Part shown: one piece after another, positions 25,301 through 37,925 of the stretch
How positions within the stretch are numbered: the first letter of the stretch is position 1
How the letters are laid out: every line of letters starts with the position of its first letter
Source: Rhabdornis inornatus
Lineage: Eukaryota > Chordata > Aves > Passeriformes > Rhabdornithidae
Length of the DNA stretch: 64,000 nucleotides
Direction: 5' to 3'
Assembly: GCA_013397075.1 (NCBI GenBank)
Contig: VWZS01008810.1
Location: 744,001 to 808,000, forward strand
The notes under the pieces: generated by a model
What the model saw: only the letters and a program-made list of their open reading frames with translations
Databases searched by the model: none
Told to the model about the DNA's origin: nothing
Position numbers and translations under genes: made by a program

Positions 25301-26850
25301 AGGGAGTTCTGAAGGTCTGCTCCACCCTGCCTCCTCAAAGTAGGACCAACTTTAAAGCTGGATCTGACTTTTGAGTTAGCAGGTTTCCTTTTGAAAATTT
25401 CCAAGACTGGATATTTTACAGCCTCTTCCAGAATTCTGTTTCAGAATTTTATAAAGGTTCTTTGTAGCTGTAAATAAATACTATTTATTTATTAAAGAAC
25501 TTGGCTGATATTTGATACTGAAGTTGAAAGCATAATGAAACTAAAAGTGTGCTCATAAAATACAAATAAGAAGTGAATAATGCATTATTTACATTAGTCA
25601 GTCATTCAACTAAATAAAAGCCTCTAATAGCTTAGTACCAGAAGAATGGGTCACTTAATTTTTTAAATAATATTTTTCCAATCATTAAGGCAAAACCCAG
25701 GAGTTTGGGAATGTATTTGATTAAAACCCAGTATTATTAATGAACCTAAGTCTAGTCAGACCACCACTCTCCCCAATTACAGGTGCACAACTGTGAGTAT
25801 AAAAGTAGATTTTTAACTACAATACATGACAGAAAAATGACTAAACCAATTTATCACTAGGTAGTACATGGAATGAGAGGCATGAACAAACCAAGACAAA
25901 ACAAACTACAAGTAAATACTGTGAAGAGTTTTCTTAAGTAATGGAAACCATTTACTCTTTATGCTCCAATGAGGACTCACAAGCAATGAATTTTAAGAAC
26001 TCACACTAACACACTCTCTTTGATGATTCATGTCTAAAATGTGAGTTCCCTAAACCAGATGAATCACACAATCACTTCAATAATCTAAATTAAGCTAACT
26101 AGAACTTGCACTTGTCAGCATATATTGAATTCCATCACGGTTGGTATAAGGACATTGAGAAACCTCCACGTCCTTATCTCCTTTAACATCTGTAATTTTT
26201 TTAGGACACAAAGTGAAACCAACCAAAAAGATGTGCTGATTTTGAAATTACCAGCCTTCATCTAGGTCTCCTATCATTAAGGTATCAATGCTGTTTCTTT
26301 ACTAATTCACCCACTGCCCCAAATCTAGATTGCTTTGCAGGTAGCATTGTATTTCCCAGCAATCACTTGCTGCCATTGCTTTCATACATCAGTGCTGGGA
26401 ATAGTAAAGCCATGTGTAAATAAATACTTCACTCTTCTAATAACGCTAGTGAAACTTTAAAATTATACTGGTAAATTACTTTAAGTAAGTATTAGAAGTT
26501 GTACTGCACATTCAGAAAACTTCACTCATTATCATAGTTCATGTATCCAAAACTGCACAAAAAAGTTAGCCTCAAGTCCCTGGTTTTAATTTTCACATTT
26601 AATTTGTGACAGCTATTTTCATAATTTTCCATTTATTTTCGACATAAAGTACTGTAAAAGCTTTCTGTACAGCCATCTCATCTTCTAACAACTACAGAAA
26701 ATGTGATGTTGCAATATTTATGCCTATCTAGTTAATATGTATAGTTAGTGCACAAACTTTGTGTATGTATATGCACAGATACCTCATATAAGTTCATCAC
26801 CCATTATGAACATTGGAAACTTCTCAAATATCCTATGTGTTTTACAGATT

Positions 26851-26877
26851 AAAAAAACAAAAAAAAAAAAAAAAAAC
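26851..26877. repeat. Poly(A) tract
   Basis: A run of A with one C interruption (A7 C A18 or so). No target duplication or retrocopy body is recognisable before it. Confidence 0.85.
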
Positions 26878-29800
26878 CAATAACCAGCAAGATTTTGATT
26901 ACTTCTTTAAAGCACAGAGCACAGAATGGTAGAAGAAAACCAATATAATTCAGGTCAGCCAGGGATTCACATCTCATGACTACAGCAATGAAGACAAAGG
27001 TAACCACAGTTTGATAAATCAGCAAGAATAATTACAGAACTAGCAACCTGAAGATCATGGTGTATTGCTTTTCCATTACAAAGCATACAGACATTTAGAA
27101 ATGGTCCATTTCTGCATTAGTAGTCATTGCTACCTGATAAGACTACACTGGCTTTGCTCAGGAGAGAAGTATGGGAAAGCCAAAGTGTAATTTCAGGCCA
27201 AGGAAGCAATAAATTCTATAAGATTAAATTCCTGTTTACAAGCCCGGGGTTTTGCTTTACTGATAGCATTCTGACTACATAAAACGCCTTCAAACAAGCC
27301 TAAACATGATGCTATTTCCAGTGATGGTGTTGTATGAGAGGATCACAAACACCTTGAAATGCTTTGGATTCTCATTAGTGCCTCTCAGTGAAGGCAAAGA
27401 TTACAGCAACACTTCAAACATAACCAAAGCAACACCAGTAACGTGACCAGTTTGTACATCTGTGTCCATATTAGTCACATTTACTTGCAGTCATGCTCGT
27501 GAGAGCATGTACCGAATCATACCTATTGCCACCCTCACATATAGCAGACTAGCTTGCAGAGAAAGCAGGGATTAGGTCTTTAACATCCTGAAATTAAGGC
27601 CAGTGTTGGACATGAAAATTAAGTACTTTGTTTTTCTTTTATCAAATGTGTATATAAATCAGTAACACACTGGATTCCATAGTGAACTTAGAGTGTAGCA
27701 AGGCAACAGATAAAACTGTGCCAAGATTTTCAAAGCAGTCTGTAAAGATGCGGTGCCCTGTAATTTGTTTATGCTTTGTCTTAATGCGGCTTTGAAGAAT
27801 CAAACATTGTCAGACATGGGGAAGTTTCTATGAAGAAATGTGGGCACTGTTCTCATTTAAACTTTCAGAGAAATTCAGAGATGTAGAGATCTGCCATAGA
27901 CCTTGCCTTTTTAAGCATTTTTATTTCTTGTTCCAGGTAATAGATTGGTCTGATTATCTCATTAAATGAACACTGAACTTCTCCAATTATGTGTGGGTTT
28001 ACTCTTGCTTAAATTGTCAAATTCAGCAACATTCAACTATCATAAAACTAGTGCTTTTGGTAAATTATTGGATGTCTGGGAAAGGTCTGGCTGAATGATA
28101 TGTTATACAGCAACATTTTAGCAAAAATATCCAATCAGGACATTTGTGTCAATTCTCAAAATATCCTAAAGCTCCTATAACTCCCAAACTCCTGCTGTTC
28201 TGACATAGCTAGGACATAATGGAAAACTGATGATTTGGTGACAGTGCAGGATAAACAGTTTTATCATTAATGGGAAAATGTTGCACTGACTACTCATTTT
28301 AAAAAATTGCAAAATTAATACTGCTGCAAATCCTACTGTCTACTCTATTACACCTTCACATAACAATAGTATTTAGTCCAGCTATTTTTGTCAGTTTATG
28401 TACATGCCAATATTTGTGCTTAATTACAGCCCGTAATTTATAATTTTGTCATCAGACTCAAAAAGCTTTACTAAAAGGTGGAGTCCTAATTTTGGCAGGA
28501 CTGTAAAATGATGCGAAGCCAAATATCTTTAACCAACTGCATCTAATATTGATATGATTTGTCTCACTCAAATGCATTGCTATTATTTGTTCATTGCTCT
28601 CCTCTGAGAAAGTCACAGTGCTTGTTGCTATTACATTAATAATATAGAGCAAACTTCTTGCACAATAAACCTCTTGGAAATGGGTATTTTGTAGGTGAAA
28701 CTGAGGATTTCAGTTAAATCTGATGTAGGTGTAACATGCATGGATTCTGTATGTTCAGCTAATGTAATACCTGCTGCTTATTTAATTACACTCCACCTGT
28801 TTTGAAGCTGTGTTTTGTTACAATCTGTAGAAGCAGCAGGAATCTTGTTGCTCTAAGAGCTTAAAAAATTGGGCAAACTGAGAACGAAGCTTGTGTGTGC
28901 TGGCAAGAGAGTACTAACAGCAGATTGGAAGCATCGGTAATCCTCTAAAAATAAACATAATTTGAGTGACAATGCTGCCAGTTGCCCTTGCTTTTAGTGT
29001 TACCATTCATGAGATTCTATACTTAGAAGCATATGTAGGCAATGCTTTATTGCCATTCCTATTGACCATGGTAAGCCCTTTATGTCATGTACTGGGTCAT
29101 GTTTGCAGTACTGGTAACTTCTGAACCTTTCTTTTCCTGGGGCTGGGAGAGGGGGAACCTTTTTTTCTGTATGAATGCCAGCTACAGACAATTTCTCTTT
29201 TCTGCTTTTGCAGTTTGACTTCTAGTTGTTGTTCCAAGAGAATATTAATTAAGAAACTACTGGTTTAATACAGGTTTAATTTACTGCATAAATCCTTAAG
29301 TATTTCTACATAATGGTAGAAATACATGTCCTTTTCAACTTGTTGCAGAATTATTCTACTGTCCTGCAATAAAAGGTGGTTAGCACTGTAATTTAAAAGA
29401 GATGGATGGGAAGCAAACGAACTGTGCAGAATGGGAAGCATCTTTCTACTGGTTGAATTCTTTGGACTAGTTGTGTCCTTTGATCTCTGTATCTGTATCA
29501 GGTAAATTGAATGTCAGTAAAAGAATGTGTTTAGAAAAAAGAAAAACAAAGTCAACCAAAAAAGACCCCTTAGATTAAAAAACTGAAATTTGAAAGGAGT
29601 ATTTTGTAAGAATTTGTAAGTTTTAACTTCCTGACAAAAGCTAGCAAGTTCTCGCTTCCTTTTATCCACATTATTTTTAATGTGGTATCTTTGCTTTAAA
29701 AAAACCCATAAAGAATGAAAACTAAATGTTGATGGAATCTTGCTCTTTTAAATGAAAAGCTGCAATTAAAAAGGTGTTTGATACTATCTAAAGTAAGGTA

Positions 29801-31060
29801 AAACATATAGAGATTGATATACACTAAAATAAACTCAATTAACGAATGGCCTAAGCATGATTAGTACCCACCTTTAGTATGTACCTACACATATATAACT
29901 ACTGTTGAGATCAAACCCAAGATATAAACTCTATGACAGAGAAAGAGCATTCTGGTGCAGACCATGCAGGAGGATTCCTTTCCAGAGGCCAAATTCTGCC
30001 GTAATACTTTGCAAATATAAGAAAGAAAGAATTAAGTAAATGCTCTGTTATGTGACAAACTCTCAATAGTGACAGGACACATTTCTCAAAAATCAAGCAC
30101 CAATGCATTAATAACTGCCTTGAAATACACAAAAAAACGCCTCACCACAAAACAGTATGGAATCACCTTATGCAGAGATCACCACAAATTCTCCAATTAG
30201 ATCTTTGGTTTACTCCAAAGAAAACCCTGAGATATTAAACTTGGTGTGTAGAGATGCTCCAGACTGAGCTGACCAGCAGAAGACAATTTTTGTTATACTT
30301 AGCCAGGTACATCCAATACTGAATAAAAAATTCAGATGGATTTACATTTCAGAACTCATTCAGGAAGACTTAAGCCCTACTATATTGCATGCTACAGTAA
30401 CTAATGTAAGGAAACTTGCCTTCTGGATGAAATAACAATTTATTCCAAAATCCAAATGATAAGCCTTTATAATGTTCACTTTCAAAAAGTGTCACACAGA
30501 AATGAGTTCAAAAACCCTCAACATTACAAAGTAGCTGATAGGCAACATACAGAAGTAGATGATGTATTTAACTGAGCATAGCAATAATCCAGAGAACCTT
30601 TTAAGGAAAAGAATGACAGGCTTTTCTATATAGCATTCCCCAGTAGTACCCAAGATACCAGGAAGACGTAAGTAGTGCCTAGGTATGATTTAGTCTATTC
30701 CTACAGACTAAAGAAAGGAAGCTAACAGAAGAAATTTTCAGAATTGCAAAAGACAGAGCAAACTATTGTATCCAGTCTATTTTCCACCAGGGAGACTTCA
30801 AAATCTCTTTGTCAGGCACAGTATGAAAGCTACTTTGCTGTTTTATTAGAGTTTCTGGTAAAATTATTGCAAAGGCTACCCATTCTATTTTCCTTAATAT
30901 AGCACATCTCAACAAACTGCTGCTGGTTGTCCTACAGGACCTTAATCCTTCAGTTGCATCATAACCATAGTTGCATTGTATTTGCCCTTTTGCAGTTTTG
31001 AAGAACTTTGTAACATAAGAATTATAGATTGCTGTAATTACTGTCATTTTCTTTAAAAAT

Positions 31061-31150
31061 GCAACAAGCAAAAACACCACAAAAAAAACCACCACCAAAA
31101 AAACAAACCCAAACCCAAAACCACAGAAACCCAAAACACCATGCCACCAG
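31061..31150. repeat. A/C-rich low-complexity tract
   Basis: Irregular CAAA, CCAC and AAACCC units on the plus strand, so T/G-rich on the minus strand. The minus-strand frame here is low-complexity Phe/Val/Gly and is not a gene. Confidence 0.8.
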
Positions 31151-32229
31151 TCAGTCACTGAGTTTTAGAGAATCTTCAGGATGCTATCAAACTTAACACT
31201 TCAAGAACTGGTTGTTCTTCCTCCCACCCTGTGAGCACAGCCTATCTCCATGTGGTATCCTCATTGAGTTGGTCAACACAGTTTGAAGGAACATTTGAAA
31301 AATCATTCCCAATACAGGATTGTCTGGATTATTATTATTTAAGGAACACAAAGACACTTGTTACTCCAGCATAACGCTTAAGATAGTAGTTACTGCTTGG
31401 GGCAGACGACAACACACAGATACATAAGAATTAAAAGAGTACAGTCCAAAACCAAGTGTGATACAGAAGATACCAGTGCAAGGTGATGCACACAGTTTCT
31501 CCCCTCACCTTAAGCCCCACAAACTTAAAATCTCATGCAAATCAAGACTTTAGGCTGGATATACTCTAAGTCATTTGGAGATTTGATGACTTATCTTTGT
31601 CACTTGTTTACTTAATTACGTATACATTCTATACTGCATCTTCCAGAGTTCTGATCTTCAATAAATTGTCTACACCAGGTAAATAAAATGTACTTTCTTC
31701 TGTATATGTGAAACATAGCTAATAATATTTTCTGCAGACATACAGACAGTTTAGAGAAAAAGAGACTCAAGAGCTATTCACACTTCATCACCCGCAGAGT
31801 AACAGCTGTCACACATTCTTCACTGACCCAGCATAAATCCAGATCAAAACCACCAGGTGTCATTGATTCCTTGCACAAGACCTTCAGAGGAAGGGATGAG
31901 ATGACAACCAGTATGGTTTTGTCTTGAAAACCTCCAACCAGAGTGCAAAAGTCCTGTTCTTGAAGTAGACAATAAAGAAATGAGACCTCTGAGACGTGGG
32001 ACACAAGTGCTTTACATGTTAGATGACTGTAAACACATCTGGCTTTTTATCTAATCTCAAGAACATTTGATTTGTAACATTATTGCCTTCCTTCTGGAAA
32101 ATAACTGGCATTTTCTAAACGGTTTCACTGCATCTGTCACTATATTTGATTAAGGTTTGACAACATTGATCCGTTCAAAGTTAACTAATAATATCCTCAC
32201 AGAACAATGACTACAGACTTACTACATAT

Positions 32230-32400
32230 AAAAAAGAACAGAACAAAAACAAAAAAACCAAACCAAAACAAAAAAAAAACAAAACAAAAACCCCCAAAAC
32301 CAAACCAAAACAAACAAACAAACAAAAAAAAAAAACAAAAAACAAACACCCACACCACCAGAAAACAACAACAAAAAAAAACCCCACCAAAGCATAAAAA
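32230..32400. repeat. Long A/C-rich low-complexity tract
   Basis: About 170 bp of irregular (CA3-5), (CCAAA) and (CAAA) units on the plus strand. Frames on both strands stay open only because the sequence lacks T, giving Lys/Thr/Asn/Gln on one strand and Phe/Val/Cys/Gly on the other. Confidence 0.9.
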
Positions 32401-35058
32401 GCCAACCTGTTCCTGAGCACAAGAACTCAAGGCATTTAAATGGAGAGGTAACAGATCACTTGAAGGTTTTGGAACAAATTTAGACTTTTTTTACTACAAA
32501 TCAGAGTTTAAAAAGATAGGAGAGTCCTCTGCCATTGACTGTTAAAAGGCAGTCCAGATCTCCAGCTCTAAGGCTTCTCATAGGACATAACTCAGGTTCT
32601 GCATAACACAAGGTTGCTAATACTTTACATCGTGCAGAAAATTCTAAAGATACAAATCATGTTTTAGCTCCCACCTTCCAAACCCCAGCCATACAATGCT
32701 TTCCATTTCTTGCACTAGCTCTGAAGTTATTGTTCATGCAGCAAGCTGATCTAATTTGCTAACTGAGAAGACAGATTTTTACTTTTTCTTAAGTGTTTCC
32801 TAGTGGTTTACCATGTCAGATCATCTCAGTGCATACTCAAGAATAAAGTTAGATGCAAGGTAGCAATGTAAATCATTAGACTGGAAAGGAAGGAGTACAA
32901 ATTCCTCTTTCTCTGGTAATAGCAGGAACCATGCTTAATTTTATCATTAAGGATTAAATGCCCCAGAGAACTGCATTAGCAGCATCCAGAAAATACTGTA
33001 GTCCTGGGAAGAGAAAGAGCCCAGAATGTTCATCTGAACAGATTTAACCCTGACCTACTTGGCACAAAAAACTTCAAAGGGCTTGAAGAAAACAGGTTCC
33101 CCAACTGCTGAAGGCAGGACAAAAGTTTTAAGGTCTTATCATGGAGATTTTAAATAACAAAAAACAGGCCAGCATGAGGGAAGAACTGTGGTCAGTGTTA
33201 CAGGATTTCAGATTGTAACATCTTTCTCTGAGGCCATCATTATGGTTTCCAATTCTTCACTGGATTCCTGTTCAGAAGAGTCTCTTGTAAGCCACTCCTT
33301 CACCAGCAGAGCCCAAGAGAAAAATGTAACTTCAAAAGACAAAGTTACACTGCACGTAGCATATATGTAAAGTAGTGGGAGTTAAATACAATCTAACCTA
33401 CTACCACTGACTCACACATTAAAGCTCCTATGAAGTATTATATTAGAGACTATGACACGGGTTTATAAATCCAATCTCTAGACTTCTATACACTGCACAG
33501 TCAATTGATTTTGCATTTAGTTTTTGGTTTTTAGATACAAATAATTATCTGAATGAAACCTATATGGTTTTGCCTACATACTTAAGGACAGAAATTACTT
33601 TGGAACTACAACATTACTGAAATACTCTTAATTTGTAATTTAAAAAAATCACTTTAAGTAGCTCCAGCGGGAATTTGTTACATTGAATCAGCTGATCAAA
33701 ATTCCTTTAACACTATTTTAAAAAGTACATAAAATCTGCAAGAGAAAGAAATTGAGAGTGAACAAATTTCCTGCACTGCTATTATCAGTAAAATGAAATA
33801 AACCAGAGACCAAGTATTTTTAAATTTGTATTTTTGAATTACAGTTTATAGTAACAGGCAGTTCATGGTATTTCTACTCTTCCAATTTTATAAAGGTATT
33901 TAAAAGCCAGGATGTTTGGAAATTTAGTACTAGTCCTAGAAACAACAGGCCAACAAGTCCCTGGCACACAAATCAAATCCAAAGTCTCTCTTCACATGGT
34001 GCTGTGTGACCGCAGCTGAAAATGGAATATCACTAAGACAGCTTAATTCCCCTTATTCAGTTCAACACCCAACTATTCAGGTACTGCTATGTATTAGAGC
34101 AAATCCAAACAGGACTGGGTGATATGGATTAAAAGTAACTGGTTTTAAAAGACAATTCATTCAAACCTATTCTTTAGAATGATCAGGATTTGTGAGCATG
34201 CAAGCACAACATAATGCTCAATTGCTCTACCAGAGGAGGCAAAAACTATACTGACATCCTCCAAACCTTAAAACTCTACAGCTGCATTTTTGCAAATCTT
34301 CTCATTTAATTAGGGCTTCCCCCCCCCTCTTTTTAAAACATCATTAATTACTGACCTGGAAACCTTATGGTCTCCTTAAAGCATACCTTTAAATAGAGTT
34401 TACATCTTAGATTTTGTCAGAGTTTAAAAAAAATTAGTAAATTAAAAAATCAAACATTTAGAATAATCTTCACAATAGAAAATATATTAATTTTTAAAAA
34501 CTTAATTTTTTTTTCATAAAAATACATGCTTTAGGCATGCAGTGCCTTGCCTTTTACAAAGGAGAAGACATCAGCTCTTGGAAAAAAAAAATTAAAAACC
34601 TGAAAGCAGTTATTGGTACAAGGCACAAACTTGATTAAACAGTCCTGGTAGATGCTGACAAAATAATAGAAACTCTCTTTCCACCACTGCAGGCAAACAA
34701 GAATCCTGCATCTGAAGCTTCTCATTAAGTATTTTAAGTGCTTGTAAAATGGCAAAAAAAAAAAAAACATGATAAAGGAACTACATGCTCAACGGTGAGA
34801 AATGAAAGCATGACATCTAAGTGATTTTTTTTTTAATAAACTATTTCTTTCAGCTGTTACAACAGATACCCTCCAGAGAATGAGGAAACACCTTTCTGTT
34901 ATGCAAATTCCTCCTCTGATATGCATCACAACATTTTAGAATTACTGGCAGTTTTGTCTTAAGAGTGGCTGAATGCAAGAACTGTGCTCCTGCACTCCAC
35001 CATGAAAAGGTCCGCACATATTTCCATTCAAGGGTAGAAATCTATTTTAAAACAAGAA

Positions 35059-35064
35059 TTTATT
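35059..35064 (-). terminator. UBE2W: Candidate polyadenylation signal for UBE2W
   Basis: AATAAA on the minus strand in CACAATAAATTC, preceded by TG-rich sequence (35075-35105 on the minus strand) and followed by TTGTTTT. It is the second canonical signal after the stop codon; the one at 35475-35480 is an alternative. Confidence 0.35.
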
Positions 35065-35474
35065 GTGTTATAGTATAAAGACACTAAACACAAAACAAAG
35101 TGTTTAACAACATGAATATTGACACAAAATAAAAGCAAGATAGTTTCAAGCCAATTCTGTAACCATTCCATGTGAGAAATTCCAAGTGAAAGAAAGTTAC
35201 ATACACAGGGTCACCCTTGGGAAAGGATGGCACCACCTCCATCTAATTCAAGCCCTTTTTCAGGACATCATAGCATTGTCAGAACAGTTGCATTATTTTG
35301 AGGGCTTGAGTGGTATATAAGTTTTGTCTTGGCCCTCTCTATATAGTTGAACTTACCCACAGATTACAAGAGAACCAATGAGGCATTTCTACTGTAAACT
35401 CTAAGACCTGAGGTACATTCTCTACTAATCTACCTTTCATTTTCTTGATCTAAGTATATTGTAGGGGGTGGGGG

Positions 35475-35480
35475 TTTATT
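35475..35480 (-). terminator. UBE2W: Alternative polyadenylation signal for UBE2W
   Basis: AATAAA on the minus strand, the first canonical hexamer after the UBE2W stop codon. It is followed by CCCCCACCCCC, not the usual GU-rich element, which weakens it. Confidence 0.3.
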
Positions 35481-37911
35481 AAAGAGCAGCATACATTTGG
35501 TTATTTAACTTCATTATAGTCCATGTGTTAGCCACAGGTCAATAAAATGTGTAACGCTTTGCACTACAACACCAACCTTCAACAAAATACATACGGTATG
35601 TCATAAAGCTTCTCTGAAACTATGTATTGTAGTTTCCCAAGCCATTATATGATAAGATAATTGAATCTGAGATGTACTTAAGCCATTTCTTCAGACATTA
35701 CCTGGTCACACTAAGGTCTCTTTCCTGTGGACTATTTTGATAGGATCCATTATGTGAACCATTCATACATGAATTTCTAAATTGTTTCAGTTAATACAGA
35801 GCAGTGAACAAGACTGTACAGATTAAGTATCAGATTACTGCTTGTTCATATGAACCATTTCCAAAAATAACCAGTTTGATGATCTCACAATGATAAAACT
35901 AAACAAAAAGTTTGTAGCATAAGTATTTCTTTTGTTTAAAATTACTTTTTTTTTGGCTCTTAAAAGAAAATTAATTCTGTTTCCAAGGCTCATTGTGAAA
36001 ATATATACACACATCAAATTTATATCCAAAGCTATATTCTACCATTGAGTTTAAAGGCCAAGAGATATTTTCAGTACAGTAGAAAAAAAAAGCAGTTCCT
36101 GAAATATATTGTAGCCTCACTTCACTGCCAGTATCTACAGTTCTGATGCTGTACAAAATACTTCTCTGAAGCAAATCCATCTAAACTCTATCCACCCTGA
36201 GTTAAGCACCTATACTTTTTTTAAAGTATTTTAAAGAATAGGTAACAGAGAAGTATGTACAAGGCTATAAAATGTCAGTTATCATACAGCAGATTTAAAA
36301 AAAAAAAAAAATCAGTCTTTTCAGCCAATTTTCTGCTTTTTATAGTAGTTATTCATTGTGGATTTGGTTTAGGGATTTTTTTTAGCTTTTTTTTTGTTTT
36401 GTTTTTACATCAAGCTATTACTTGATTTAGACATTCATGCATTAATTGCTTGAATTTTTTTTTGAGTGCAACAATAAGGCAACAGTAAAAAAAATTATAG
36501 AAATTTTGCATATGTGTAAAGGTATTTAGTTTATAAAAGTGCTTCCTAAAAAGACAACCTAATTGCAGTATCAAAATACTACAGAGTGCTAAGAACAACT
36601 ATCATTTGAATAAATGTTGCTCCACAGAAAAATGTCTGATTTTAGGCTTTTCCCCCTTTTTTTGGTGGAGAAAAGCCTGGAAAAATTGGCATGGCTATAT
36701 GGGACAAGCAAGTTAAGAAAATATACTTTAGTCTAAACTTAAATAAGAAGGTCCACACTTTTTTGTGAAAACTTTAAGCCTCTGTCAAAAATGTATTTTC
36801 TTTTCTTTTTATAATACAGGATTAAAAGACAAGATGATGCTTACAAGATAAAGAAATAATTTACATGAAAATATCTTCTGACAAAGCTTTTCAATCAAAA
36901 TATTGTTTTTTAACATTCAAACATGACATACAACACAAAAGAAACAGTGAATGCAAACAAAAAATGTTATATGGATTGCTTTTGAACACATAAATAAATG
37001 AAATATTGGTGTAGGCAGTAGGGCTCATGCTGATGGCTAGCAGGAAATAACAGTGTGCAATCTATTTGGAAAAAGCTCTAAAGTACAAATTACAAGCCCA
37101 ATTATGGACTGTAGCTAGTTCAGTTATATCACTGCCATCCTCTATCTCCAAAATAAATTCTTGTTTAAATCACTCATACCCTAAATTACTCATACCTTTG
37201 CTTCAGAGATATGAATAACTATATACAAAAAGTAGTTTTACTTCACCATAGGGATAACATTGTACCTCTCTGCCAATGTCACTTGAAAAACCGCCCATGT
37301 CAAAACAATTCGACAGCAGATAAACAATTTAATAAATACGTAATGATCTTACTATAGTCCTTCAGCTAGGCATGTTAACTCATGCTGCTAGTTTTGTGGT
37401 CACAGTGCATAGAATCCAAATATAAAAGAATGGGCTGGATTTAAGGTAATTGTCAATCCCTTGCTTATAATCCAGATATATCCAAAACTTTCATAAGTTC
37501 TGTCATGTCTCAATCTTTTTTGTGGCAGGAGCAAAACCTTTCCCTGGTACAATGTCCATTGCCGGCAATGGATGCACCAAAACCGCCAAGGAGCTCAGTG
37601 TTATTGCACAGTATATGAAGACCTGGAATTCTTCCAAAAGCTTAAAAAAAAAAAATAATGGAATTATTCTGACATTTCTGGACACCTGCATTAATACTGT
37701 ATGACTAATAAAAGCATGTCAGTTGCATGGACTGAACCAGCGATCAACATGCGCCCAGAATGCACACTAGTAAAAATGCAGTCAAAGGAAGTAGTCTTCA
37801 TTGCCTATAGGTCACTTCCAGTCAAAGGTTAAAGTTCAAAGACTGAATGATCAAAGTGCTCATTTTCTCAGTAGGACTATCTTCTGCTACGAGGATCACA
37901 AAATGGTGGCA

Positions 37912-37925
37912 TCAACATGTGTCAT
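37912..37925 (-). CDS. UBE2W: UBE2W terminal coding exon (14 nt coding)
   Basis: Acceptor TTATTTTAAAG|ATGACACATGTTGA on the minus strand. With the G left over from the previous exon it reads GAT GAC ACA TGT TGA, giving the DDTC end and stop typical of UBE2W. The stop is at 37914-37912 and is followed by the 3' UTR in the same exon. Confidence 0.93.

Larger units (their letters stand above)
22401..35039. other. Intergenic region between STAU2 and UBE2W
   Basis: About 12.6 kb of AT-rich DNA between the STAU2 promoter and the likely UBE2W 3' end. Apart from a poly(A) tract near 26851, A/C-rich tracts at 31061-31150 and 32230-32400 and a T/G-rich tract at 24106-24145, I see no gene or nameable transposon. 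The stretch 22600-22870 is somewhat more GC-rich and could hold an exon of a divergent non-coding transcript, but no evidence fixes one. Confidence 0.65.
35040..37911 (-). other. UBE2W: UBE2W 3' UTR (probable extent)
   Basis: Non-coding sequence directly after the UBE2W stop codon in the terminal exon. It is AT-rich, with no further splice-flanked coding sequence. The first AATAAA signals on the minus strand after the stop are at 35475-35480 and 35059-35064; an ATTAAA at 37328-37333 could support a shorter form. Long 3' UTRs are usual for this gene in mammals, as far as I recall. The left end is provisional. Confidence 0.5.

Noticed and set aside
32197..32430. Open frames on both strands over a 170-bp tract.
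   Set aside because: They are made of low-complexity A/C repeats; the peptides are homopolymer-like.
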